Assembly (NCBI GenBank): GCA_963727415.1
Contig: CAVSGF010000001.1
Coordinates: 124,001-188,000 of the forward strand
DNA length: 64,000 nt
Direction: 5' to 3'
From: DASQPR01 sp963727415
Lineage (GTDB): Bacteria; Actinomycetota; Actinomycetes; Mycobacteriales; Micromonosporaceae
Position numbers and translations under genes: made by a program. The notes beneath the pieces were generated by a model. It worked only from the letters and a program-made list of their open reading frames with translations. It was not told where the DNA came from and did no database searches. Positions 36,439-45,800 of the stretch are shown here, one piece after another. Positions within the stretch are counted from its first letter, which is position 1. Each line of letters starts with the position of its first letter.

Positions 36439-36450
36439 GCGCAGGCTGGT

Positions 36451-37035
36451 GTGGTGGAGCCACGACCGCAGCAGCGGCGCAGCCGCGCTACGCAGCAACG
36501 GCTGCTCGACGCCACTATCGACTGCCTGATCAAGTACGGGTGGTCCGGCACCACCACCACCGTCGTGGCCGAGACCGCGGGCGTGTCCCGGGGTGCCCAG
36601 CTGCATCACTACCCGACCAAGGCGGACCTCGTCTCCGCGGCGGTCGAGCATCTGATGCGGCGGCGGGCGGAGGAGATCCGCGCCGAGGCGGCCGGCGGCG
36701 GCGAGGCGCTTGATCTGATGGCGACCGCGTTCACCGGCCCGCTGTTCAGCGCCGCGCTCGAAGTCTGGGTAGCGGCCCGCACCGACGAGGCGCTGCGCGC
36801 GGCCCTGATCCCGCTGGAGGCCCGCCTGGGCCGACAGCTGTACCGGCTGCTGGCCGATCTACTCCACGCCGACGAATCGCGACCGGAGGTCCGGCTGGCG
36901 ATCCAGACCACCCTCGAACTCCTCCGCGGCCTCGGCGTGGCAAACCTGCTCAGCGACGACTCGCCGCGCCGTCGGCTGATCCTGGACGGCTGGACCCGGC
37001 ACCTGCGGGCGGTCACCGCCTCGGTAGGTGCCTAG
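36451..37035 (+). CDS. TetR-family transcriptional regulator
   Basis: This 194-aa repressor has an N-terminal helix-turn-helix (SRATQQRLLDATIDCLIKYG then TTTVVAETAGVSRGAQLHHY) and a helical ligand domain. It is immediately upstream of an acyl-CoA carboxylase/dehydrogenase operon and probably represses it and itself, sensing an acyl-CoA. The start is GTG 36451 or 36454, 12-15 bases after the large palindrome; the open frame extends upstream through the palindrome, but that part is unlike the family. The carboxylase gene follows with a 16-base gap. Confidence 0.88.
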   Translation: MVEPRPQQRRSRATQQRLLDATIDCLIKYGWSGTTTTVVAETAGVSRGAQLHHYPTKADLVSAAVEHLMRRRAEEIRAEAAGGGEALDLMATAFTGPLFSAALEVWVAARTDEALRAALIPLEARLGRQLYRLLADLLHADESRPEVRLAIQTTLELLRGLGVANLLSDDSPRRRLILDGWTRHLRAVTASVGA

Positions 37036-37051
37036 TGAAGGGCTGGACCTC

Positions 37052-38650
37052 ATGCCTATCCTGAGCACCGCGGTCGATCCACGGGCTCCGTCGTACCTGG
37101 AGAACCGGGCTGCCATGCTGGATCGGCTCCAGGAGCTGGAAGAGGCCCTGGACCGGGCGCGTACCGGCGGTGGCGACAAGTACGTGACCAGGCACCACGC
37201 CCGCGGCCGCCTGCTGCCTCGCGAGCGAATCGAGCTGCTGGTCGATCGCGACGCCCCGTTCCTGGAGCTTTGCCCGGTCGCCGGCCACGCCACCGACTAC
37301 CCGACCGGCGGCAGCCTGGTCGGCGGCATCGGCGTGGTCGAGGGCGTCGAGTGCATGATCATCGCCAACGACCCGACGGTCCGGGGCGGCTCGGTCAACC
37401 CGTACAGCCTGAAGAAGAGCAACCGCCTCGCTCAGATCGCCGCCACCAACCGGCTCCCGCTGATCAATCTGGTCGAGTCCGGCGGTGCCGACCTGCCCTC
37501 CCAGGCCGAGATCTTCATCCCAGGCGGCCAGGTGTTCCGCGACCTGACCCGGGCCAGCGCGAACCGGCAGCCGACGATCGCGGTGGTGTTCGGCAACGCC
37601 ACCGCCGGCGGGGCCTACCTGCCCGGCATGTCCGACTACACGATCTTCGTGCGTGACGCGGCAAGCGTCTACCTGGCCGGGCCGCCGCTGGTCAGGATGG
37701 CTACCGGCGAGCAGACCGACGATGAGTCGCTCGGCGGCGCCTTGATGCACGCCACCAAATCCGGCCTGGCCGACTTCCTGGCCGCCGACGAACGCGACGC
37801 GATCCGGCTGGCCCGGATGACGGTGTCGCGGCTGAACTGGCGCAAAGCCGGCCCCGGTCCGATCGCGGCCGGGGTCGACCCGACGTTCGATCCGGAAGAC
37901 CTGCTGGCCATCGCGCCGGCCGACCCGAAGGTGCCGTTCGATCCGCGAGAGGTGCTGGCGCGTGTCGTCGACGGCAGCGACTTCGACGAGTTCAAGCCCC
38001 TGTACGGTACGTCCCTGGTGACCGGCTGGGCCCGCATCCATGGTTTCCCGATCGGCGTGCTCGCCAACGCTCGCGGCGTGCTGTTCTCGGCGGAGTCACA
38101 GAAGGCGGCGCAATTCATCCAGCTCGCCAACCAATCCAGCACCCCGCTGCTGTTCCTGCAGAACACCACCGGCTACATGGTGGGAACGCGCTACGAGCAG
38201 GACGGAATCATCAAACACGGGGCGCTGATGATCAACGCCGTGGCGAACTCGCGGGTACCGCACCTGACGGTCAACATCGGAGCCTCCTACGGCGCCGGAA
38301 ACTACGGCATGTGCGGCCGGGCGTTCGAACCGCGGTTCCTGTTCTCGTGGCCGAACGCCAAGTCAGCGGTGATGGGTGGCGCACAACTGGCCGGTGTGCT
38401 GTCGATCGTGTCACGACAGGCCGCGGCCGCCGCCGGGCGCCAGTTCGACGCCGAGGCTGATGAGGCCATGCAGGCGGTCATCACCAATCAGATCGACGAG
38501 CAGTCGCACGCGCTCTACCTGTCCGGACGGATATATGACGACGGCGTGATCGACCCCCGTGACACCCGGACCATCCTGGGCATCTGTCTGTCCGCGATCC
38601 ACAGTGGACCGGTTGAGGGCGCCGGCGAGTTCGGCGTTTTCCGAATGTGA
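37052..38650 (+). CDS. accD1: acyl-CoA carboxylase beta subunit, methylcrotonyl-CoA carboxylase type
   Basis: This carboxyltransferase subunit moves CO2 from biotin to an acyl-CoA. The 532-aa length and motifs fit the MCCase branch: NPYSLKKSNRLAQIA, LINLVESGGADLPSQAE, GNATAGGAYLPGMSDY, FLQNTTGYMVGTRYEQDGII and NIGASYGAGNYGMCGRAF. ATG 37052 is preceded by GAAGG; GTG 37028 is an alternative overlapping the TetR gene. Together with the alpha subunit and acyl-CoA dehydrogenase it resembles the accD1-accA1-fadE19 leucine-degradation set of mycobacteria. Confidence 0.92.
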   Translation: MPILSTAVDPRAPSYLENRAAMLDRLQELEEALDRARTGGGDKYVTRHHARGRLLPRERIELLVDRDAPFLELCPVAGHATDYPTGGSLVGGIGVVEGVECMIIANDPTVRGGSVNPYSLKKSNRLAQIAATNRLPLINLVESGGADLPSQAEIFIPGGQVFRDLTRASANRQPTIAVVFGNATAGGAYLPGMSDYTIFVRDAASVYLAGPPLVRMATGEQTDDESLGGALMHATKSGLADFLAADERDAIRLARMTVSRLNWRKAGPGPIAAGVDPTFDPEDLLAIAPADPKVPFDPREVLARVVDGSDFDEFKPLYGTSLVTGWARIHGFPIGVLANARGVLFSAESQKAAQFIQLANQSSTPLLFLQNTTGYMVGTRYEQDGIIKHGALMINAVANSRVPHLTVNIGASYGAGNYGMCGRAFEPRFLFSWPNAKSAVMGGAQLAGVLSIVSRQAAAAAGRQFDAEADEAMQAVITNQIDEQSHALYLSGRIYDDGVIDPRDTRTILGICLSAIHSGPVEGAGEFGVFRM

Positions 38651-38666
38651 TTAAGGGGCATCGCCA

Positions 38667-40685
38667 ATGATTCGCCGGCTACTGGTCGCCAACCGCGCAG
38701 AAATCGCCCGCCGCATCTTCACCACGTGCCGCGCCATGGGCATCGAAACCGTCGCGGTGTACTCCGACGCCGACGAACACGCGCCGTTCGTGCGGGAGGC
38801 GGATTACGCCGTGCGCCTGCCCGCAAACGCGCCCGCGGACACCTACCTGCGCGGCGATCTGCTGGTCAGTGCCGCCCGTAAGAGCGGTGCCGACGCGGTG
38901 CACCCGGGGTACGGCTTCCTGTCCGAGAACGCCGACTTCGCCGAGGCCGTTGTCGACGCCGGCCTCACCTGGGTCGGCCCCGGGCCGAAGTCGATCGCGA
39001 TGATGGGCTCCAAGCTGGACGCCAAGGCGCTCGTCGCCGAGGCCGGCATCGCCACGCTACCGACCTGGACCGACCCGGCCGAGGTAACCGAGTTCCCGGT
39101 GATGGTCAAGGCATCCGCCGGTGGCGGCGGGCGGGGCATGCGCATCGTCCGGAGTGGTGACGCTCTCGGCGAGGCGATGGCCTCGGCACGTCACGAAGCC
39201 GCACAGGCATTCGGAGACGGGACCGTCTTCTGCGAGCGCTACATCGAACGGGCGCGGCACATCGAAGTGCAGATCATGGCCGACAACGAAGGCAACTGCG
39301 TGACGTTCGGCGAGCGGGAGTGCTCGATCCAGCGCCGCCATCAGAAGCTCATCGAGGAGACACCATCGCCCGCGGTGTCGCAGACCATGCGCGGTCAGTT
39401 GTGTGACGCCGCCATCGCGGTCGCGCGGACGGTCGGGTACGTCGGCGCCGGCACGATCGAGTTCCTGGTCGGCCCGTCCGGGGAGTTCTACTTCCTGGAG
39501 ATGAACACGCGTTTACAGGTCGAGCACGCCATCACCGAATGCGTCGTCGGCGACCTCGACCTGGTACGGCTGCAGATCCTGGTGGCCGAAGGTGGGACGC
39601 TGCCGTACGACAGCGCACCCCCGCTGCGTGGCCACGCCATCGAGGCGCGACTGTACGCGGAGGACCCCGCGTCGGCATGGCTGCCGTCGACCGGAACCCT
39701 GCACCGGTTCCGGGTGCCCGAGGTCGCCGCGCGGTTCGGCGCGCTGGCGGCACCCGGTCTGCGGGTCGACTCCGGCGTGGAAGACGGTTCGATGATCGGC
39801 GTGCACTACGACCCGCTGATTGCCAAGGTCATCGCCTGGGCCCCGACCCGGGCCGAGGCGGACCGGCTGCTCGCCTCGGCGCTCGCGCGAGCCGAGATCC
39901 ACGGCGTGATCACCAACCGTGACCTGCTGGTACGCGTTCTGCGGCACCCGTCATTCCGCAGCGGTGGCTTCGACACCGGATTCCTGGATCACCATCCGGA
40001 GGTTTTCGCCCCGCTGCTGTCCTCGATGGATGGATCGAAGCTGTCCTGCCTCGCCGCGGCACTGGCCGGCGCCGCCGAGCGCCGGGCCACGGCCACTGTT
40101 GCCGCACCGATCGGGTGGCGGAACGTCGGAGGCATCCCGCAGGTCATCGCGTACGACGGGCCGAGCGGCCCGGTCGAGGTGGCGTACCGCTTCGATCGCG
40201 GTGGAAACCTCGCCTCGTGGGCGGTCCGCGGCGCCGAGCGCGAGGACGCCGGGGTACCGGGGGTTTTCACGGCCACCGATCCGGAAGCCCACCCGCCGGT
40301 GGCGGTCGCCTCGGCCACCAGCGATCGGGTCAGCCTCGACGTCAATGGCGTGCGCCTGGACTTCGCCGTGCACCGGGCCGGGAACCTGACCTTCGTGGAC
40401 AGTACCGAGGGCTCGGTGACACTGGTCGAGCTACCGCGCTTCCCGGCGGCCGATGCGGACATGCCCGACGGATCGTTGCTGGCGCCGCTGCCGGGCACCA
40501 TCGGCCGGATCCTGGTCGATCCGGGCCAGCGGGTGGCCGCGGGCGAGCTCCTTCTCACCGTCGAGGCGATGAAGCTGGAGCACCCGGTACACGCACCCGC
40601 CGCGGGCGTCATCGCCGCCCTGCCGGTGACCGCCGGCAATCAGGTCGACACCGGCACGGTACTGGCCGTCATCACCCCCGAGTAA
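38667..40685 (+). CDS. accA1: acyl-CoA carboxylase alpha subunit (biotin carboxylase-BCCP)
   Basis: This 672-aa subunit carries biotin carboxylase and biotin carrier domains. Visible are RRLLVANRAEIARRI, the ATP-grasp Gly loop KASAGGGGRGMRI, the carboxylase core ERECSIQRRHQKLIEE, EMNTRLQVEHAITE, and the biotinylation site VEAMKLEHPV (Lys636) near the end. It pairs with the preceding beta subunit; the 16-base gap and shared strand indicate one operon. The substrate is probably 3-methylcrotonyl-CoA, judged from the neighbours. Confidence 0.94.
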   Translation: MIRRLLVANRAEIARRIFTTCRAMGIETVAVYSDADEHAPFVREADYAVRLPANAPADTYLRGDLLVSAARKSGADAVHPGYGFLSENADFAEAVVDAGLTWVGPGPKSIAMMGSKLDAKALVAEAGIATLPTWTDPAEVTEFPVMVKASAGGGGRGMRIVRSGDALGEAMASARHEAAQAFGDGTVFCERYIERARHIEVQIMADNEGNCVTFGERECSIQRRHQKLIEETPSPAVSQTMRGQLCDAAIAVARTVGYVGAGTIEFLVGPSGEFYFLEMNTRLQVEHAITECVVGDLDLVRLQILVAEGGTLPYDSAPPLRGHAIEARLYAEDPASAWLPSTGTLHRFRVPEVAARFGALAAPGLRVDSGVEDGSMIGVHYDPLIAKVIAWAPTRAEADRLLASALARAEIHGVITNRDLLVRVLRHPSFRSGGFDTGFLDHHPEVFAPLLSSMDGSKLSCLAAALAGAAERRATATVAAPIGWRNVGGIPQVIAYDGPSGPVEVAYRFDRGGNLASWAVRGAEREDAGVPGVFTATDPEAHPPVAVASATSDRVSLDVNGVRLDFAVHRAGNLTFVDSTEGSVTLVELPRFPAADADMPDGSLLAPLPGTIGRILVDPGQRVAAGELLLTVEAMKLEHPVHAPAAGVIAALPVTAGNQVDTGTVLAVITPE

Positions 40686-40723
40686 CCGCCGTCCATCGCA
40701 TCGCCGTCCGAAGGGCACAACTC

Positions 40724-41881
40724 ATGAACCTCATCAACGACACTCCGGAACAGGCCGCGCTACGGGAGGCCGTGGCGGCTCTCGGCGCCAAGTACGGGCA
40801 CCGCTACTACGTTGAGAAGGCCAAGACCGGCGGCCACACCACCGAACTGTGGGAGGAAGCGGGCCGGCTCGGCTACCTCGGCGTGAGCGTGCCCGCCGAG
40901 TACGGCGGCGGTGGCGGCGGCATCACCGAGCTGGCCATCGTCACCGAGGAACTGGCCGCGGCCGGCTGCGGCTTGCTGCTCCTGGTGGTCTCACCGGCGA
41001 TCGTCGCCACAATCGTGGCCCGCCACGGTACCGAGGAACAGCGCAAGCGGTTGCTGCCGGGATTCGCCGACGGCTCGCTGCGAGTGGTCTTCGCGATCAC
41101 CGAGCCGGAGGCCGGGTCCAACTTCCACAAGCTCGGCACGGTGGCCCGCCGGGATGGCGACGGTTGGGTGATCTCCGGCCGGAAGTGCTTCATCTCCGGT
41201 GTGGACGAGGCACCCTACGTGCTCGTGGTTGCCCGTACCGAGGTATCCGGGCGGCTGGAACCAGCGCTGTTCATCGTGCCGACGGACGCCGCCGGCCTCA
41301 CCAAGACGAAGATCGAGATGGAGATCACCTCGCCGGAGAACCAATGGATGCTGTACCTCGACGAGGTGCGGGTGCCGGCCGATGCGCTGATCGGTGACGA
41401 ACGCGCCGGACTTCCCGCGCTGTTCGCCGGGCTCAACCCGGAACGCATCACGGTCGCCGCGACCGGCACCGGAATGGGCCGGTACGCGTTGAGTCAGGCG
41501 GCCGGCTATGCCCGGACCCGCTCCGTGTGGGGTGGCCGGTCGGTCGGCTCCCACCAGGGCGTCGCCCACCCGCTGGCGCACGCTCAGATCCAGGTGGAGC
41601 TGGCCCGCCAGATGGTCTACCGGGCCGCGGCCTTGTATGACGCGGACAGTCCGATCGAGGCCGGGATCGCCGCCAACATGGCGAAGTACGCCGCGTCGGA
41701 AGCGGCCATCCTGGCGGTCGACACGGCCATCCAGTCGCACGGCGGCAACGGGATGACCACCGAGTACGGCGTGGCGACGCTGCTCGGCGCGGCCCGTTCG
41801 GCGCGTATCGCGCCGGTGTCACGCGAGATGATCCTCAACTTCGTGGCGCAGCATGTGCTGGACCAGGAGCGGTCCTACTAG
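40724..41881 (+). CDS. acyl-CoA dehydrogenase, isovaleryl/branched-chain type
   Basis: This 385-aa flavoenzyme would oxidise an acyl-CoA to the enoyl-CoA before carboxylation. It shows VFAITEPEAGSNFHKL for FAD/substrate binding, WVISGRKCFISGVDEA, and SHGGNGMTTEYGVATLLGAA near the C-terminus. Glu in NPERITVAA occupies the position of the catalytic base in the isovaleryl-CoA dehydrogenase class, while the position used in medium-chain enzymes is different. ATG 40724 has AAGGG upstream; the long open frame before it overlaps accA1 and is a shadow. It ends the operon and meets the kinase gene tail to tail. Confidence 0.9.
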   Translation: MNLINDTPEQAALREAVAALGAKYGHRYYVEKAKTGGHTTELWEEAGRLGYLGVSVPAEYGGGGGGITELAIVTEELAAAGCGLLLLVVSPAIVATIVARHGTEEQRKRLLPGFADGSLRVVFAITEPEAGSNFHKLGTVARRDGDGWVISGRKCFISGVDEAPYVLVVARTEVSGRLEPALFIVPTDAAGLTKTKIEMEITSPENQWMLYLDEVRVPADALIGDERAGLPALFAGLNPERITVAATGTGMGRYALSQAAGYARTRSVWGGRSVGSHQGVAHPLAHAQIQVELARQMVYRAAALYDADSPIEAGIAANMAKYAASEAAILAVDTAIQSHGGNGMTTEYGVATLLGAARSARIAPVSREMILNFVAQHVLDQERSY

Positions 41882-41934
41882 CACGCAGATCTTGGGGCGG
41901 TGGGGGCACCGGAGCGACGTCGCCGCACGAAGGT

Positions 41935-42852
41935 TCACACGTTGCCCAGTGGGCCGGTCTCGGACGTCCAGCTGATCGTCTCGTCATCGGCGGCGCCCCG
42001 CGGCGCGAACACCGAGTTGGTCGCGACTCCGAGACTGTCGATGGCGAGGTGCGCGAGGTCGTCACGGAACCGGGCGGCGGACGGCCGTCGCGCCGGCTCG
42101 TTGTCCATTGCCGCGCGCAGCGCGTCCAGCAGCGGACGCCCGATGCCGGGAATGTCCGGGATCGGTTCGTTGAACAGCTCTACCAGCGCGAACAGGCTCG
42201 GCATCCGGTCGTCACGCCAGCGCGGCGGGCCGCCCTGCAGCATGGCGTACAGCGACGCCGCGAGCGCGTACACGTCGGCGGCCGTCGACGGCGCGACGCC
42301 GGGCTGGAACGCCTCCGGCGGCGCATACGCGGGGGTGAGCACCTCCAGCGACAGCGACGCGTCCCGCGTCTCGGCCAGCACCGCCAAGCCGAAGTCGGCG
42401 AGGGCCGGCTCGCCGAACCGGGAATGCAGGATGTTGGCCGGCTTGACGTCGCGGTGCAACACACCGCGGGCATGCGCGTGAGCCAGCGCGTCGGCGATCT
42501 TCACACCGACGGCCCGCACCTCGATCGGTGCGAGGGGCGACCGGACCAGGCGGTCAGCGTAGGTCCCGGCGCATAACTCCATGATCAGGTACGGATGTCC
42601 GTCGCCGGTCACGCCGACGTCGAAGAGGTCCACGACATGCGGGTGGCCGGACATCTGACCGGCCGCGTGGGCTTCACGAAGAAACCGTCGCTGGTCGTCC
42701 TCGTTATCCAGGGCGCGATGTTCGACCTTCACCGCGACCGGGCGGCCGACGGACTCCTGTCGCGCCTGGTAGACGGTTGCGTACCCCCCTCTGGCCAGCA
42801 CCGACAGCCCGGTCAGGCCGGGCACGGCCGGATGATGAGGCGGCTCAGTCAC
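41935..42852 (-). CDS. soluble Ser/Thr protein kinase, PknB-like catalytic domain
   Basis: This 305-aa protein is a bare Hanks-type kinase domain with no membrane helix or sensor. The glycine loop is LARGGYATVYQARQ, the catalytic lysine lies in PVAVKVEHR, HRDVKPANIL is the catalytic loop, ADFGLAVL the metal motif, and PAYAPPEAF the P+1 loop. The last 40 residues are a short tail. It is the last gene of the RidA-MBL-cyclase run, 18 bases after the cyclase stop, so it may phosphorylate or be controlled with that multidomain protein. Confidence 0.92.
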   Translation of the reverse strand: MTEPPHHPAVPGLTGLSVLARGGYATVYQARQESVGRPVAVKVEHRALDNEDDQRRFLREAHAAGQMSGHPHVVDLFDVGVTGDGHPYLIMELCAGTYADRLVRSPLAPIEVRAVGVKIADALAHAHARGVLHRDVKPANILHSRFGEPALADFGLAVLAETRDASLSLEVLTPAYAPPEAFQPGVAPSTAADVYALAASLYAMLQGGPPRWRDDRMPSLFALVELFNEPIPDIPGIGRPLLDALRAAMDNEPARRPSAARFRDDLAHLAIDSLGVATNSVFAPRGAADDETISWTSETGPLGNV

Positions 42853-42870
42853 GGCTAAGAACGTAGCCCA

Positions 42871-45800
42871 TCATGAATGCGGCTGGACAGACAGTGACGT
42901 GAGGAGCGCGTCACTGTCGGCACGCTCGCCTCGCTGCTGGGTCGCGTACGCCGACTGAGCCGCTTCAGTCGCCGCGGCCTGGGCGCCCTCGCGGTCGCCC
43001 CGGGCTTCAAGCGCCCGGGCCAGCGCCAGCCTCGCCACGGTACGGCTCCGCACGTCCTCGCCGGTAGCGTCGATAGCCTCCGCCGCCGCGTCTACCGCGT
43101 CATCGATCCGGCCGTCCGCGAGCAGGGCCGACGAGTAGGTCGCGATCGCGTACCGCCGGGACAGCAGCATCGACGGCGCGTGCGCGGCTTTGGCCACCGG
43201 CTCCAGGTGCCGCAGCGCGGCCGCGGTGTCGCCGAGCGCCAGCCGGGCCGCGCCGAGCAGCACCCGCGGCCCGACCTGCGCCGCTTCCATCACGTTGTGC
43301 GGTTCCACGATCTCCAGCACCGCCCGGGCATCCGCCTCGGCCGCGGCGGCGTCACCGCGCTCCAGGTAGGTGAATCCGCGAATGGTCCGGGACATCCCGA
43401 TCAGCAGCGGGTGCCGGGTGCTCTCGGCGTACTCGAGCGCCTCGGACAGCAGGTCGACCGCGTGTGTCGGCTCGGCCAGGCCGCGCGCGACCACGCCCCG
43501 TACCACCAGGGCGAAACCTCGACCCCAGTCGTCTCGGGCGGCGGCGAACTCGCCGTAGGCCCGGCGCGCCGACCGATCTGCCTCGGCCAGATCGCCGGAC
43601 TCGGCGGCGGCGAACGCGTCCACCGCGCGCAGCGTCGCGACCGCCCACTGGTCGCCGACCCGCTCGCCGAACGGCAGGAACACCCGGGCCAGCCGGCGCG
43701 CCTCGGCCAGCCGCCCGGCCAGCAGCCGGGCGAACGCGGTGGTGCCGCGCAGCCAGGCCCGGCCCACCGGATCATGCTGCTCGGCGAACAACCGCGCGGC
43801 CCGGCCCAGGGTCGCGTCGGCACCGGCGAAGTCACCCCGGGTGGTCGCTACCCAGGCCAGGTTCTGCAGCGACCAAGCCTGACTGCGGAGGTCGTCGTCG
43901 CCGACCGCCACCTGGTACGCCTGGGCCAGCCGACTGCCGGCCTCGGCGAGGCGGCCGAGCAGGAAGTCGGACATGCCGAGCCGGCGCAACGCCTCGGCCT
44001 GCACGTTGGCGTGACCGGAGGCGTTCGAGACGGTCAACGCTTCATGCCATGCCTTACGTGCCCGTACCACGTCGCCAAGCAGCCGGTATACCCGGCCGAT
44101 CAGCAGTAGCGCGGCGCCCGTGTGGAACTCGTCGCGGGCCTCGGCGGAGTCGGCGATCAGCTTCTCCGCCTGGACCAGCGCATCGTTGGGCCGGCCCAGC
44201 TGAAGCAGCGCCCGGGCGTAGACCAGCCGGTCAGCCCGGGGCAGCACGTCGCCGGCGAGTGCCACGGCGCGTTCGGCATGGCGTACCGCCTGCGCCGGCT
44301 CGCCCATGTTGATGGCTCGCCGCGCGGACCGGCCGAGCGCCGCGATGGCCAGCGTCGCCACCTGCCGGGCCGCCGCGTCAGGGCGGAGGTTGACCTGGTC
44401 GGCGAGCGTCACCGCGTGCTCAACGTGCTGGGCGATGAAGGCGTCCGCGTCGGCGTCGGAGCCGACCGACCGGACCCAGCCGGTGACCGGCGTGAGCTCG
44501 CCGGCCGCCCACCGCGCCAGATATGCGTGGCGGTTTGCCAGATCCGCCTTGCCCAGCCCGGCGTACGCGGCTTCGCGCAGCAGCGGCGTGACGAATGCGT
44601 AGCCACCCCGGATCCGCCGCAGCATCCGCCGGGACAGCAGCTCCTCGACCGCGCGCTCCAACTCGACGGCGGCGACACCGGACCGGGCGGCGCGCCCGGT
44701 CCGGCGCTCGTGCAACGCCTCAAGCGCTCCGGACGGGACGGTGTCACCGACGACGGTCGCGTCGCGCAGCGCGGCCCGGGCGTCGATCGGCAGGGCGTCG
44801 ATGCGGGCAGCCAGGACGGCGGCGAGATCGCGGGACAGCAGCGCCCCGCCCAGCGAATCGGCGGCGAGCCGCCACACTGGCGAGCCGTCGGCCGGGACCT
44901 GCGTCAGGCCGCCGCGTTCCATCAGCAGGGTGACCAGCTCGGCCAAGTAGTACGGGTTGCCCTGAGCGGTGGCCAGGAGGCGGTCGGTGTCCGCCGGCGG
45001 CAACCGGCCGCCGCCCAGGTACGCCGACAGCAGCCGGGCCGCGTCGGCGCCTCGCAGCGCCGGCAGGTTGGACACCTCGGCATCGGCCAGCCGGGTGAGC
45101 GCACCGGCGGTACGGACCAGCTCCGGCCGGCCCAGCAGCAGCACCAGGATGGCTCCGTCAATCTTGGCGAGCATCGCGCCGAGCGCGTCGATCGTCTCCG
45201 CGGTGGCGTCCTGCAGGTCATCGACGACGACCATCACCGGGCCTTCCTGCGCCAGCCCGGTCAGGACCTCGGCGACCGCGGACGGAACCGCCTCGACGTC
45301 GAAGCCGTCGGGTTCGGTCGTGGTCCATGGTCGCTGCGAGGGCAGCGGGTAGTCGGCCGAGGCCACCGACAGCGCGGTGGCGAGCAGCTCGATCCGGGCG
45401 CCGCTCGGGGTCCATCCGATCCGGCCGGCCAGACGACCGAGCCGTTCCTCGACCACGTTGCGGGTCATCGCGGTGGCCGCGTCAGTGGGTACGCCGATGG
45501 CGTCCCGCACCAGGTCGGTCAGCGGGCCGAGCCGCCGGCGCTCGCCGAACGCGGCGCACCGGACCGACAGCGTCCGGACCCCACCGGCCGACGAGTACCG
45601 GCCGGATGTCACCGCGTACCCGGCCGCCATGCGCTCGACCTGCGCGGCGAAGCGGGTCTTGCCGAGGCCCGCCTCGGCGGTCAGCAGCAGGACACGCGGC
45701 GTGCCCGAATCGTCAACCTCGGCGAGCCGGCTCGCCACCCAGGCCAGCTCGGTTTCCCGGCCGATGAACGGCGCCTCGTCGCCCATGCCCGATCGGGTAC

